Source: Chitinophaga ginsengisoli
GTDB lineage: Bacteria > Bacteroidota > Bacteroidia > Chitinophagales > Chitinophagaceae
Direction of reading: 5' to 3'
Length of the DNA stretch: 64,000 bases
NCBI RefSeq assembly: GCF_003014595.1
Contig: NZ_PYGK01000005.1
Location: 62,001-126,000, forward strand
Every line of letters begins with the position of its first letter. The stretch's first letter is position 1. A program made the position numbers and the translations under genes. Shown piece after piece: positions 37,430-47,491 of this stretch. Under the pieces are notes generated by a model. It was given only the letters and a program-made list of their open reading frames with translations. It made no database searches and had not been told where the DNA came from.

Positions 37430-38578
37430 TTAATTGAAGTGTATATGAATAATACTGTCGGCTGATGTAGTATAATCAATAGCTCCTGTGGCCTTTAGAC
37501 CTTTTAGCTGAAGATCAAGTGGCTGGTAGCGGTCAATTACTCCCGAGAAACGTTTGTCGGAAGCTTGTTTATTATCCAGCACCACCTGAACGCCGAACCA
37601 CCGTGGGATCACCTTACATACGTCCTCAAATTTTGCATTGCGGAAAATGAATTGGCCAGTGCGCCAGCTTAAGGTTTCATATTCATCAAATTTATTAACG
37701 TTTATACCTTTGTACGAAACAGCGCCCATGTAGCCCGGTTGTAGGACAATACTATCGGTCGAAGATTTTACTTTTACTTTACCGTTGACCAACGCAATTT
37801 TTGCTAATGAGTCATATGCATTCACGTTGAATTCGGTACCTAAAACTTGTACAACAGCGCCAGGTACATGTACCATTAGCGGTTTGGATGCATCTGTGAT
37901 TGCTTTAATGTAACATTCACCAGTCACATATACGTCTCTATACTGGCCGCTAAACTTCAAGGGAAACTTAACAGTACTTGCCGCATTCACCTGGATACGG
38001 GAGCCGTCAGGTAACACTAATGAGTAATCCTTGCCGGCAGGTACAGTCAGCGTAGCAAACTGCTCTATATTTGATGCTGCCGTGTTTAATGTAAGTGTCT
38101 TACCAGCTACTTTCCAATTGGCGCCAGCTGTATTTACTGAAGTATCTTTATTGATGTTATAGACAGCTCCTGACGACAAGGTTAATTGCACATTCTTACT
38201 CACGCTTTCTTCAGAGAATGCCTTCGCTATTTCTTTATTATGACTCTTACTGTTTGTAAAGATGCCGATGTTAGTAATAAGCAAAATAATGGCGGCAGCA
38301 GCTGCGGCCCCCGCTACCAGGTAAATGACTTTTTTCCTGGGCTGTTTTGCCGGTTCAATCCTGCTCAGCAGTTTGGCGGTTTGTGTTTCAGTAGTATGAT
38401 CAAGCAGGTATTGGTTTACTTCATCAGCGCCAACTGTTTCCCATAAATGGTTGCGAATTTCGGCGATTTCAGGGTTTTCATTCACTTGTTGTAACAAAAA
38501 AACGCTCTCCTGCTCGGTCAGCTGACCGTCAATCTCCTGCATTATCAGTGAACGTATATAGCCAAGTTTATTTTCCAT
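37430..38578 (-). CDS. FecR family anti-sigma factor (locus B)
   Basis: About 382 residues from ATG 38578 (MENKLGYIRSLIMQEIDGQL); the same-frame upstream codons add nothing family-like. The membrane helix is about 82-101 (VIYLVAGAAAAAAIILLITN). The periplasmic FecR domain has VPAGKDYSLVLPDGSRIQV and MVHVPGAVVQVLGTEFNVN, and the C-terminal DUF4974-like part has VCKVIPRWFGVQVVLDN and FSGVIDRYQPLDLQLKGL. It lies 41 bases after the sigma gene and resembles the locus A FecR. It should relay ligand binding by the STN-containing SusC at 39852. Confidence 0.95.
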   Translation of the reverse strand: MENKLGYIRSLIMQEIDGQLTEQESVFLLQQVNENPEIAEIRNHLWETVGADEVNQYLLDHTTETQTAKLLSRIEPAKQPRKKVIYLVAGAAAAAAIILLITNIGIFTNSKSHNKEIAKAFSEESVSKNVQLTLSSGAVYNINKDTSVNTAGANWKVAGKTLTLNTAASNIEQFATLTVPAGKDYSLVLPDGSRIQVNAASTVKFPLKFSGQYRDVYVTGECYIKAITDASKPLMVHVPGAVVQVLGTEFNVNAYDSLAKIALVNGKVKVKSSTDSIVLQPGYMGAVSYKGINVNKFDEYETLSWRTGQFIFRNAKFEDVCKVIPRWFGVQVVLDNKQASDKRFSGVIDRYQPLDLQLKGLKATGAIDYTTSADSIIHIHFN

Positions 38579-38619
38579 TATATTATATCTTATAAAATCT
38601 ACCAAAAGGTAACGTCTTG

Positions 38620-39174
38620 TTACAGACTTTTTTTCGATCCGAGCACGCTTCTTAGAATTTTTAGCGCCAGGCTCACGTTATTCTTTACCACCTGCAGGCT
38701 AATGTTCTGTTGCGCTGCTATACCTTTTTGGTTATGTCCCTCCATATATTGTAGCATAAATGATCTGCGGGCGGCTGGTGGAACCAGTTGCAATGCTTTG
38801 TCCAGCAGCCTGGCAAGTTCTTCCTGCTCAAATGGTTGTTCAGTAGTAATTTTTTCAGATACATAATCATACATCTTCTGCTTCTCTTCCTTATCCAGCT
38901 TATTTTTCATATGAAGTACACTCGCATTCCAGGTGGCCCGGAGAAGGTAAGGTAAGAAGGGGCCTGTGCCGATCTTATTCCGCCGGTTCCATACATCGAT
39001 AAAAATCTCCTGCACGATATCTTCCGCGTCGTTGAGATCGTTGACGATATAGAATGCCTCCCTGAGCATCCTGGTCCTGTATTTGGCATGAAGCTCTGCA
39101 AGGGCCGATGCACTATCCGCCTTAATTTGCTCTAATAGTTCGAAATCGCTGTGCTTAGTTTCTTCTCCCTTCAT
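38620..39174 (-). CDS. RNA polymerase ECF-type sigma-70 factor (locus B)
   Basis: A 184-residue ECF sigma factor with region 2 (ELHAKYRTRMLREAFYIVND then AEDIVQEIFIDVWNRR) and region 4 (LVPPAARRSFMLQYMEGHNQ, then KGIAAQQNISLQVVKNNVSL). Upstream partner of the FecR gene and divergent from SusC of locus B, which it probably controls. Confidence 0.94.
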   Translation of the reverse strand: MKGEETKHSDFELLEQIKADSASALAELHAKYRTRMLREAFYIVNDLNDAEDIVQEIFIDVWNRRNKIGTGPFLPYLLRATWNASVLHMKNKLDKEEKQKMYDYVSEKITTEQPFEQEELARLLDKALQLVPPAARRSFMLQYMEGHNQKGIAAQQNISLQVVKNNVSLALKILRSVLGSKKSL

Positions 39175-39851
39175 ATTGCAAGTCCGAATGACCTGTTATT
39201 AATATTTTTTAAACATAAAAATGATGCCGGTGTTAAATAACTGGACAAGAATTTGTCACATGGCCTTTAGAAGGAAAAGGTGGAGGATTGGTGGCATATT
39301 GAGATTACATGGCATTATGCTGACAATCGGTTTTGATCGAAAATAGTTTAATCATCTGGAAGTTAAGCAAAATACGGTTGATTTTCATCACATTTTAGTT
39401 GGTTTGTCTATCAAAAGTAATGAAGATCAGTTCGCTAGCGTGGAATTTTTTTTGCTCAATACTTCAACTTTTGAGTAGTCAAAAAAAAGTTTAGTCTCGA
39501 ACATTACCTTTTTGTTATTTTCTTAAGATAGATATAGGGACTGTCATAATACCGCTGCGACGGGGGAACATAAAAGTCGCCGATACTAACCAGCCCGTAT
39601 ACCTTATGATAATATGTATGTGAGTGTATTAATTGAATGTAAATAGTACGACTAGCTAATGCTTTATCATTTTCCCGATAACCTTTAAAGAACACATTGC
39701 CTAATACAATAGCGCACTCTATTGGATGTTTATCCGATATGGATGTTGTTGATGGCGATCTGTTCTATTGAACTATAGTGTACAATATTGTTCAAGTGAG
39801 GTTAAAGGGAAAGGTATACCAACCATTTTCTTGACCAAAATACTGTGTTTT
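39175..39851. promoter_or_regulatory. Divergent promoter region of locus B
   Basis: 677 AT-rich bases between the ECF gene (-) and SusC (+). A 63-residue minus-strand frame at 39504-39695 and a TTG-initiated upstream extension of SusC (39768) are both judged not to be real. A direct role in ECF-dependent transcription is expected from position, but no motif shared with the locus A divergent region was found by eye. Confidence 0.45.
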
Positions 39852-42800
39852 ATGCCTAGAACTGTTCATGTGAAACGGCGTCTCCTATACGCTTTCTGTG
39901 TAGCATTCTTATGTCTATGCGTCAACTTTCAGCCGGCGGCTCGGGCAAACGCGGAGCCATTACAGGGGAAGCAAATCAGCATTTCTGTACGAAAAAGTAG
40001 TTTAGCTAATATTCTTAATCAGGTTAGTAAAAAGAGTGGCATCACAATTTATTTTGTTGATACTGACTTGGCGCCCTATACGAATATTGATTACGATGCA
40101 AAGGATAAAGATGTAATAAATATTCTCGCTGAACTTTTTAGGGGGAAAGATTTACTTTATGAGGTGATAAGTGAGAAGCAGATCGGGGTGAGGAAGAGTA
40201 ATAAGAAGGAAAGTCCTTCGTTCTCCGAACGGGATACATTGGTAACTATATCTGGTACGGTTACTAATGAGAAGGGAGAGCCCATCCCAGGGGTCACGGT
40301 TAAGGTAAAAAATCGAAATTTTGGTACTACTACAAATGAGCATGGTAAGTTTGAAATTGAAAATGCTCAAATATCCACAATTCTTATTTTTACAAATGTT
40401 GCATATTTAACGCAGGAAATTCCAATCAGAGGAAAAACTAATCTTGGAACAATAAGGATGCAAGAGTATGTTGGGAATTTAGATGAAACAATAGTGATCG
40501 CTTATGGAACTACCACAAGAAGATTAAATCCAGGAGATGTATCTCGCGTAACAGCTGAACAGATAGAGAAGCAACCAATCGACAATCCTCTGTTGGCTTT
40601 GCAAGGTCGTGTGCCTGGTCTTGTTGTAACACAAACAAACGGTATGCCTGGTTCAGCTGTTAAAGTTCAGCTTAGAGGCCAAAACAGTCTTAATAGGGTG
40701 AATGGAGGGATTGCGGATACGGAGCCACTTTATGTTATTGATGGGCTGCCTTATTCTAACAATATTTCAGGAATTGGTGGTGGTGCAATGGGATTATCAC
40801 AAGTGTCGGCAATTAGTTTCTTGAATCCAGCAGATATTGAGTCTGTAGAGGTATTGAAGGATGCTGATGCTACGGCAATATATGGATCTCGTGCTGCGAA
40901 TGGAGTAATTTTAATAACAACAAAAAAAGGAAAACCAGGTGCAGCGAAATTCAATGTTGATTACTCCAGTGGTATTGGAGGCATTACTAAAAAACTGAAG
41001 TTGCTAAATACTGAGCAGTATTTGGGTATGAGAAAAGAGGCGTTTCTTAATGATGGGGTTAGTTTACCGACTACTCCTTCTCCGTACACAAATCATGATC
41101 TGCTGGTATGGGATAAAAATAAGTATACGGATTGGCAAGAAGTACTTATTGGAGGGACGGCCCATTATAATAATTTAAAAGCTTCTGTGACGGGAGGTGC
41201 GGCGAATTCAACTTATTTGCTTAGTGGCGGTTATTCCAAGCAGACCGTCGTTCTTCCTGGGGATCAAAATGACCAAAAAGGAAACGTTCATATAAGTGTC
41301 ACCGCTAAATCGAATGATGATAAATTCAGAACAACCGTTTCGGCTTCATTTCTACACAACAAAACAAACTTAATAGATTACGATTTTGCAAGCAATATTT
41401 TTTTGGCCCCCAACGCTCCGGACATTTACAACGCTGATGGGTCAATAAACTGGGCACCCAATCCAATAAATGGCAATCCAACATGGTATAATCCTTTTGC
41501 GTCCTTGCTTTCTAAATATAGCTCTACGTTTAATAACCTGATTTCAAATATAGATCTGAACATAAATATTCTTAAGAATATAAGTTTCAAGACAGTATTC
41601 GGATATAATATGCTTGATGGCAAAGCTTTTTCCCCTATGCCGTTGATGTCAATTTCGCCAGCCTATAGGGCAAACAGTACCGCTAGTTCTAATTTCTATA
41701 ATAATTCAATAAGAAGTTTAAGTATAGAGCCCCAACTTAATTATTCTAGTAGATTTGGACGTTCGGAGTTGAATATTCTTATCGGTGGCTCTTATCAAAG
41801 TAATTCGATGTATAATCAAACTGTGTTTGCTTCCGGATTCAAGAGCGATGATTTACTAGAAAGTCTATCGGCAGCTAGTTCATTCTTTGCTATTAATACC
41901 TCATCCCAGTATAAATACACAGCATTATTCTTTCGCGGAAGTTACGTTTTGGACAACAAGTATATTATTAATCTAAATGCACGTAGAGACGGTAGTAGTA
42001 GGTTCGGACCAGGAAATCAGTTTGGCAATTTCGGATCGGCGGCGGCCGCGTGGATTTTCTCAAGTGAGAATTTCTTTAAAAATATTAGAGAAAGAGTAAA
42101 TTTTGGAAAGTTAAGAATTAGCTATGGAATTACTGGGAACGAGAATATTGGGGACTATAAATACTTGGAACTTTTTGGTTCTACAGGGGTAGGTGTGCCT
42201 TATCAAGGTTCACGAGGACTAATAAGTTCTGGAGTCAGTAATCCTTATTACGCATGGGAAACTACCAGAAAGCTGGAAGTTGGACTAGAATTGGGTTTTT
42301 TGAAAAATCGCTTTTTCTTAACTACCTCTTATTATAGAAACAGGTCGGCTAATCAGCTTTTAGCTTATGCTCTTCCAGAAATGTCAGGTCCGGGAACATT
42401 GATTGCTAACTCACCAGCACTTATTCAAAACAAAGGTATTGAGGTTATAGTGTCGGCGAAATGGCGAAGTACAACCAACTTTGAGTGGGAAACGGGATTA
42501 AATATATCAGTGAACAGAGACAAATTATTGAGTTATCCAAATTTGTCTGAGTCTCCTTATGCGCTTGATTATTCGGTTGGTCAATCATTTTCCGGTGTTA
42601 AAGTCTACAGTTTCGATAAAGTGGACGCAAAAACAGGTACATATAGATTTTTTTCTCGTGATGGAGAGTCCGTTGAGTCCCCAAATTACTTTACTGATCG
42701 CATAGCGTATCGAAATACTAGTCCGAAATTTTTTGGTGGATTATCCAATTCCCTATCTTTCAAAGGAGTATCCTTGGATTTCCTAGTTCAATTTGTTAAG

Positions 42801-43205
42801 CAAGACGGTATTAAGTTTTCTCATAAGTCTGTGCCTGGAACCTTTTTAGGAGGAATTAATAACCAGCCCATTAGCGTCCTTGAGAGGTGGAGAAACTCCG
42901 GAGATAACACAGCTGTAGCTAAATTTAGTCAACGATTTGATCAATCAGAGTCTTACTTCTTTATAGACGAAAGTAATTATAATGTTACAGACGCGTCATT
43001 CATAAGATTAAAAAATTTATCGCTGTCTTATACATTGCCTTCTAGAATTATTCATTGGGCAAATGTGGCGAGCGCAAGAGTATATGTTCGCGGTCAAAAT
43101 TTACTTACGCTTACGAGCTACAAGAGCGGTGATCCTGAGACCGGGAATGTAGGTACCTTACCTCCATTAAAGATTCTAACCTGTGGTGTGGCTCTAAATT
43201 TCTAA
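39852..43205 (+). CDS. SusC/RagA TonB-dependent transporter with STN signalling domain (locus B)
   Basis: About 1117 residues from ATG 39852 (MPRTVHVKRRLLYAFCVAF, a signal peptide with positive N-region; the longer reading needs TTG). Parts are STN (about 40-110; LANILNQVSKKSGITIYFVD), carboxypeptidase-regulatory domain (VTISGTVTNEKGEPIPGVTV), plug (VKVQLRGQNSL; ESVEVLKDADATAIYGSRAA) and barrel, ending LTSYKSGDPETGNVGT. Clearly paralogous to the locus A SusC across its length, with markedly more AT-rich codons. The divergent FecR/ECF pair is its likely signalling output. SusD follows ten bases downstream. Confidence 0.96.
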   Translation: MPRTVHVKRRLLYAFCVAFLCLCVNFQPAARANAEPLQGKQISISVRKSSLANILNQVSKKSGITIYFVDTDLAPYTNIDYDAKDKDVINILAELFRGKDLLYEVISEKQIGVRKSNKKESPSFSERDTLVTISGTVTNEKGEPIPGVTVKVKNRNFGTTTNEHGKFEIENAQISTILIFTNVAYLTQEIPIRGKTNLGTIRMQEYVGNLDETIVIAYGTTTRRLNPGDVSRVTAEQIEKQPIDNPLLALQGRVPGLVVTQTNGMPGSAVKVQLRGQNSLNRVNGGIADTEPLYVIDGLPYSNNISGIGGGAMGLSQVSAISFLNPADIESVEVLKDADATAIYGSRAANGVILITTKKGKPGAAKFNVDYSSGIGGITKKLKLLNTEQYLGMRKEAFLNDGVSLPTTPSPYTNHDLLVWDKNKYTDWQEVLIGGTAHYNNLKASVTGGAANSTYLLSGGYSKQTVVLPGDQNDQKGNVHISVTAKSNDDKFRTTVSASFLHNKTNLIDYDFASNIFLAPNAPDIYNADGSINWAPNPINGNPTWYNPFASLLSKYSSTFNNLISNIDLNINILKNISFKTVFGYNMLDGKAFSPMPLMSISPAYRANSTASSNFYNNSIRSLSIEPQLNYSSRFGRSELNILIGGSYQSNSMYNQTVFASGFKSDDLLESLSAASSFFAINTSSQYKYTALFFRGSYVLDNKYIINLNARRDGSSRFGPGNQFGNFGSAAAAWIFSSENFFKNIRERVNFGKLRISYGITGNENIGDYKYLELFGSTGVGVPYQGSRGLISSGVSNPYYAWETTRKLEVGLELGFLKNRFFLTTSYYRNRSANQLLAYALPEMSGPGTLIANSPALIQNKGIEVIVSAKWRSTTNFEWETGLNISVNRDKLLSYPNLSESPYALDYSVGQSFSGVKVYSFDKVDAKTGTYRFFSRDGESVESPNYFTDRIAYRNTSPKFFGGLSNSLSFKGVSLDFLVQFVKQDGIKFSHKSVPGTFLGGINNQPISVLERWRNSGDNTAVAKFSQRFDQSESYFFIDESNYNVTDASFIRLKNLSLSYTLPSRIIHWANVASARVYVRGQNLLTLTSYKSGDPETGNVGTLPPLKILTCGVALNF

Positions 43206-43215
43206 AACTTAGTTT

Positions 43216-44634
43216 ATGCAAAAGAAGATAATATTTATATTAAGCATATTTCTGTTGCCTTTCCTCTCTTGTAAGAAAATGATAGAAATTGATCCCCCTA
43301 TTGATCAAATCACTTCCAATACGGCTTTTAAGAATGATGCTTCCGCAATTGCCGTCCTGAATGGAATTTACGAAATGATGTCAAGAGGATCATTTGCAAC
43401 GGGATTAAACAGTATTAGTGCTGTTATTGGTATCGCTTCTGACGAGCTTAAAACAGTTAGAGATGATCAGACATTAATTTACATGAATAACCAAAATTCT
43501 CAGAATGGTGGCACTTATTCCTTTTGGACTGAGTTATATCAGTTCATTTACAGGGTAAATGGAGCTGTTGAGGGATTAAGTGCCTCGAAGACGCTAAAGG
43601 AGAGTACTAAGCAACAATTGTTAGGCGAAGCCAGATTTTTAAGAGCATTCTTCTATTTTTATCTCGTTAACCTTTATGGTGACGTGCCACTTGTTTTAAG
43701 CACTGATTTTCTAAAATCCAGTAAGTTGCCGCGGCAGGGTCTTGCAGATGTTTATCAACAGATAATTGAGGATTTAAGTTTTGCACGGGAAAACCTTTCA
43801 GTTAACTACCTTGATTCTGATATGAAATCGTCAGATGAAAGAACAAGGCCAACAAAAAATGTTGCGACGTCCTTGCTTAGTAGGGTGTATTTATATTTGG
43901 GTAGATGGGATGACGCAATTGCTTTATCAACAGACGTTATAGCCCAACAGAATATATATGCACTCGCGACTTTAAATTCAATTTTTCTTAAGAATAGCCA
44001 GGAAGCAATTTGGCAATTGCAGCCTGTCAACGGTTTGGCCAATACTGAAGACGGTAATGCTTTCATACTTACCAGTTCTCCTAATCCTTTTGGTAAACCA
44101 TACTCATTAAGTATGTCCATTGTTAATAGTTTTGAAACGAGTGATGGACGGAAAAATGAATGGATTGGAATGATCGATGATGGCTCTGGTACTTCGGCGT
44201 TTTTTCCGTTTAAATATAAAATAGGCGAACTTGATAAGCCTGTAAGTGAGTATTTAATGGTATTTCGATTAGCAGAACAGTATTTAATTAGAGCTGAGGC
44301 GCGTGCGAGAAAAGGCAATATTACGGGAAATAATGGGGCAGAAAGCGATTTGAATATTATTCGAGCCAGAGCAGGATTGCCTCATTTACAGGACTTGAGC
44401 CAAAATAATATATATAGCACGATTCTTAGTGAACGAAGGCATGAGTTTTTCTCAGAATGGGGCCATCGTTGGTTCGACATAAAACGTATGGGTGTCGTTG
44501 ATCAAGTTATGACTGAAGCAATGACCGAGAAGGGAGGAGTTTGGAAATCCTATCAGCAGTTATTTCCTATTCCTCAACAGGAGTTGCAAAGGAACCCAAG
44601 TTTGACAGGCCATCAGAATCCTGGATATAATTAA
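43216..44634 (+). CDS. SusD/RagB family nutrient-binding lipoprotein (locus B)
   Basis: 472 residues with lipobox FLSCKK (Cys about 19) and the SusD start MIEIDPPIDQITSN. Hallmarks are FLRAFFYFYLVNLYGDVPLV, VFRLAEQYLIRAEARARKGN, ERRHEFFSEWGHRWFDIKRM and the C-terminal NPSLTGHQNPGY, all of which align with the locus A SusD. It forms the surface cap of the SusC at 39852. A strong hairpin immediately after the stop probably separates SusCD expression from the enzymes downstream. Confidence 0.96.
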   Translation: MQKKIIFILSIFLLPFLSCKKMIEIDPPIDQITSNTAFKNDASAIAVLNGIYEMMSRGSFATGLNSISAVIGIASDELKTVRDDQTLIYMNNQNSQNGGTYSFWTELYQFIYRVNGAVEGLSASKTLKESTKQQLLGEARFLRAFFYFYLVNLYGDVPLVLSTDFLKSSKLPRQGLADVYQQIIEDLSFARENLSVNYLDSDMKSSDERTRPTKNVATSLLSRVYLYLGRWDDAIALSTDVIAQQNIYALATLNSIFLKNSQEAIWQLQPVNGLANTEDGNAFILTSSPNPFGKPYSLSMSIVNSFETSDGRKNEWIGMIDDGSGTSAFFPFKYKIGELDKPVSEYLMVFRLAEQYLIRAEARARKGNITGNNGAESDLNIIRARAGLPHLQDLSQNNIYSTILSERRHEFFSEWGHRWFDIKRMGVVDQVMTEAMTEKGGVWKSYQQLFPIPQQELQRNPSLTGHQNPGYN

Positions 44635-44639
44635 GCTTA

Positions 44640-44672
44640 GCCATCAGTCTCACTTCTAGTGAGACTGATGGC
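44640..44672 (+). terminator. Hairpin between SusD and GH2 (attenuator or mRNA stabiliser)
   Basis: GCCATCAGTCTCACT (44640-44654) and AGTGAGACTGATGGC (44658-44672) form a perfect 15-base-pair stem with a three-base loop, five bases after the SusD stop. No T-run follows, so partial termination or 3'-end stabilisation of susCD mRNA is more likely than full termination. Confidence 0.65.
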
Positions 44673-44812
44673 AGCACGATTGGCATAGGCAAAGGGCCGG
44701 CTAGATAATTATCGTGAAGCCCTCTGCTTATTGTGTCGCGTTAGCATTCGACGACGCTGTTAGTGTGTAAGGGCCCAAAGGGTAAACCATAATCAATTAT
44801 AAATTATTAGGA

Positions 44813-47425
44813 ATGTTTAGAAAATCATGCTTACTTGGTATACTAATATTAACATTAAGCCCATTTCTCGGAATCGGTCAAGATAAGATTGCTTGGCAGA
44901 TGCAGACCACGTCTATCCAGACAAGGTGGGCTAAAGATGTCAATCCATTGAATCCATTACCAGAATACCCCCGTCCACAAATGGTGCGTGATAGCTGGAC
45001 GAACTTGAATGGATTATGGGAATATGCTATTACAGTTAAAGGGGACTCAATGCCTTTAGGTTATGAAGGAAAAATACTTGTACCTTATCCGCTTGAATCC
45101 GGGTTATCAGGTGTACAAAAGAGAATAACGCCTCAACAGAACTTATGGTATAGAAAGATCGTTACATATAAAAAAGATGTATCTAAAAAAACATTACTCC
45201 ACTTCGGGGCTGTTGACAATGAAGCAACGGTATATGTTAATGGAAAGGAGATAGGGAGGCATGAAGGTGGTTACACAGCATTCTTTTTCGATATTACCAA
45301 CACCTTAAAAGATGGCGATAATGAAATTGTTGTAAAGGTTTTCGACCCTACCGACCAAGGTGTTTATCCTCATGGTAAGCAAGTCAGTAATCCTGCAAAT
45401 ATCTATTACACACCTACATCTGGAATCTGGCAGACAGTTTGGCTGGAGACGGTTCCTGTAGCATATATCGCTAACCTGATATTTACCCCTGACATTGATA
45501 AGGGCATATTAAACATAACAGTTAGCGCACCTGTAGGATATAGTGTAGAAGTGACAGCCCTTGATAATAATAGCAAAGTGGGAAATATTAAAGGAAAAGC
45601 AAATATTTCTTTAAGGCTTCCTGTAAAAAACGCAAAGCTTTGGGCTCCGGAAGATCCGTTCCTTTATGATCTGGACGTAAAGCTAATTAAAGGTAGTAAG
45701 GTTGTCGATGAAGTGAGCAGTTACTTCGGCATGCGTAAGATATCTGTAGGTAAGGATCAAAAAGGCTATTACAGGATATTCTTAAATAACAAATATGTGT
45801 ATAATCTTGGGACGCTGGATCAGGGGTTCTGGCCCGATGGACTGTATACTGCACCTACTGACGAAGCGTTGAAATTCGATATCGAAGCTATTAAGGCAAT
45901 GGGCTTTAATACAATAAGAAAACATATTAAAGTAGAATCTGCTCGCTGGTATTATTATGCAGATAAATTAGGGATGCTTGTTTGGCAGGATTTCGTAAAT
46001 CCTAACCAGGGATTGCCTGAAGGATCAAAAACTGCATTTGAAAAACAATTAAATGAAACCATTGATCAGTTGTATAATCACCCATCAATCACTACCTGGG
46101 TATTGTTTAATGAAAAATGGGGGCAGTATGATCAGCAACGCCTTACTGAATATGTAAAGCAAAAAGATCCTTCAAGGTTATTGAACGCACATTCGGGAGA
46201 AATGCTTTGGGTAAATGAGCAATTGCGTAGTCCATCACCGAATGCTTGGATAGGTAGTTATATTGCTGATGTGCATTCATATCCAAACCCGATGAATGCA
46301 CCTGCTAAAGAAGGACGTGTACAGATATTAGGAGAGTTCGGAGGTATAGGAGTGTTTATCCCTGACCATCAGTGGTTATCTAATAGAAGCTGGGGCTATG
46401 TGCAAGTAACTCCTTCACAGTTGCTGGGCAAATACGCTATAATGAACGAACACCTGCAATTGCTTGAGAAAGAAGGGCTCGCTGGATCTATTTATACACA
46501 ACCATTTGATGTTGAAGGCGAAGAGAATGGTATAATGACCTACGATAGAGAGGTAATTAAGATACCGTTTGAAGAATTAAGGAAAATTCATGCACACCTG
46601 GTGCAGAACGTGGGTATTATACCACAAGTGAGAATACAAGATGCAGATATTACAGATCCGGGAATTAGCTATAGTAAGGCATTGCAGAAGTATATTGATG
46701 GAGAGCGCAATCCGAATTTTCTAAAGCAGATTTCAAACATGGCAAGACAAGTTGAAGACGCTGTTGGATATCGAGTTATTGCGCAGAGTTATATTTCCTC
46801 TCTTTGTCCGCCATATACCGATTCAGACTTTAATTTCATGATTTCTAACTTAGTAGATACATCTGATTTGGCATTTCAAAAACTCATAAAAGAAGTTGAT
46901 CTTACCAATACAACTAGTAACGTATCATGGAACGAAAAGCTCAGAGAGTTCATATTCAATAGCATAGTTAGGCCAAAAATCAAAAAAAACATGAGCAGAA
47001 ATGCTTGGGATTCTGTATATGTAGAAATGGGGATATATAAGACTTTTTTGGAAGAGTTTTTCTTACGAGAGCGTTCACTTTATTTTTTAAGGAATGGTAA
47101 TATTAGTGAGTTTACAGAGAGTACTCATGAATGGTTTAACAAGTTCGGTAAATCTATTTTAAATTGGGATCTTAATAACTATGCTTGGGCGGTGTTCGAG
47201 AATATATCTGATCAAAATCTATTGAGCTATGCTTTGCAATGGAGTAAACGGACTGTTGAGGAGGAAAAAGTTCCCATTTTCATGGATACATATGCTAATA
47301 TTTTATATAAATTGGGTAATAGGGATTTGGCGATTTTTTGGGAGAAAAAGGCTATTGAATCTGCAAACGGAGAGGATTTGAAAGTCTTTCAGGATGTACT
47401 AAATAAGTTTGCCAATAAACGGTGA
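44813..47425 (+). CDS. Glycoside hydrolase family 2 enzyme with C-terminal TPR-like tail (locus B)
   Basis: 870 residues with a signal peptide ending near GIGQ. GH2 domains occur in order, with acid/base Glu434 (FNEKWGQYD) and nucleophile Glu508 (ILGEFGGIG). The N-terminal and barrel parts are highly similar to the locus A enzyme (for instance MGFNTIRKHIKVESARWYYY versus MGFNTIRKHIKIEPDRWYYH), while the long C-terminal extension has diverged; it still ends in the TPR-like module (YALQWSKRTVEE, ANILYKLGNRDLAIFWEKKA). Periplasmic beta-glycosidase of unknown specificity. It lies 178 bases after SusD and 66 bases before the S9 peptidase. Confidence 0.92.
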   Translation: MFRKSCLLGILILTLSPFLGIGQDKIAWQMQTTSIQTRWAKDVNPLNPLPEYPRPQMVRDSWTNLNGLWEYAITVKGDSMPLGYEGKILVPYPLESGLSGVQKRITPQQNLWYRKIVTYKKDVSKKTLLHFGAVDNEATVYVNGKEIGRHEGGYTAFFFDITNTLKDGDNEIVVKVFDPTDQGVYPHGKQVSNPANIYYTPTSGIWQTVWLETVPVAYIANLIFTPDIDKGILNITVSAPVGYSVEVTALDNNSKVGNIKGKANISLRLPVKNAKLWAPEDPFLYDLDVKLIKGSKVVDEVSSYFGMRKISVGKDQKGYYRIFLNNKYVYNLGTLDQGFWPDGLYTAPTDEALKFDIEAIKAMGFNTIRKHIKVESARWYYYADKLGMLVWQDFVNPNQGLPEGSKTAFEKQLNETIDQLYNHPSITTWVLFNEKWGQYDQQRLTEYVKQKDPSRLLNAHSGEMLWVNEQLRSPSPNAWIGSYIADVHSYPNPMNAPAKEGRVQILGEFGGIGVFIPDHQWLSNRSWGYVQVTPSQLLGKYAIMNEHLQLLEKEGLAGSIYTQPFDVEGEENGIMTYDREVIKIPFEELRKIHAHLVQNVGIIPQVRIQDADITDPGISYSKALQKYIDGERNPNFLKQISNMARQVEDAVGYRVIAQSYISSLCPPYTDSDFNFMISNLVDTSDLAFQKLIKEVDLTNTTSNVSWNEKLREFIFNSIVRPKIKKNMSRNAWDSVYVEMGIYKTFLEEFFLRERSLYFLRNGNISEFTESTHEWFNKFGKSILNWDLNNYAWAVFENISDQNLLSYALQWSKRTVEEEKVPIFMDTYANILYKLGNRDLAIFWEKKAIESANGEDLKVFQDVLNKFANKR

Positions 47426-47491
47426 GAAAAAATTCTTTATCTCCAAAACAAAGCATTATTTATTTAGCTTTTATTGAAGAAAAAATTCCAT

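Noticed and set aside
39504..39695. 63-residue minus-strand frame in the locus B divergent region
   Set aside because: It lies in promoter space, has no relatives I recognise and no plausible partner gene; kept only as a remark.
39768..39851. TTG-initiated extension of locus B SusC
   Set aside because: The extra 28 residues precede a complete signal peptide starting at ATG 39852.
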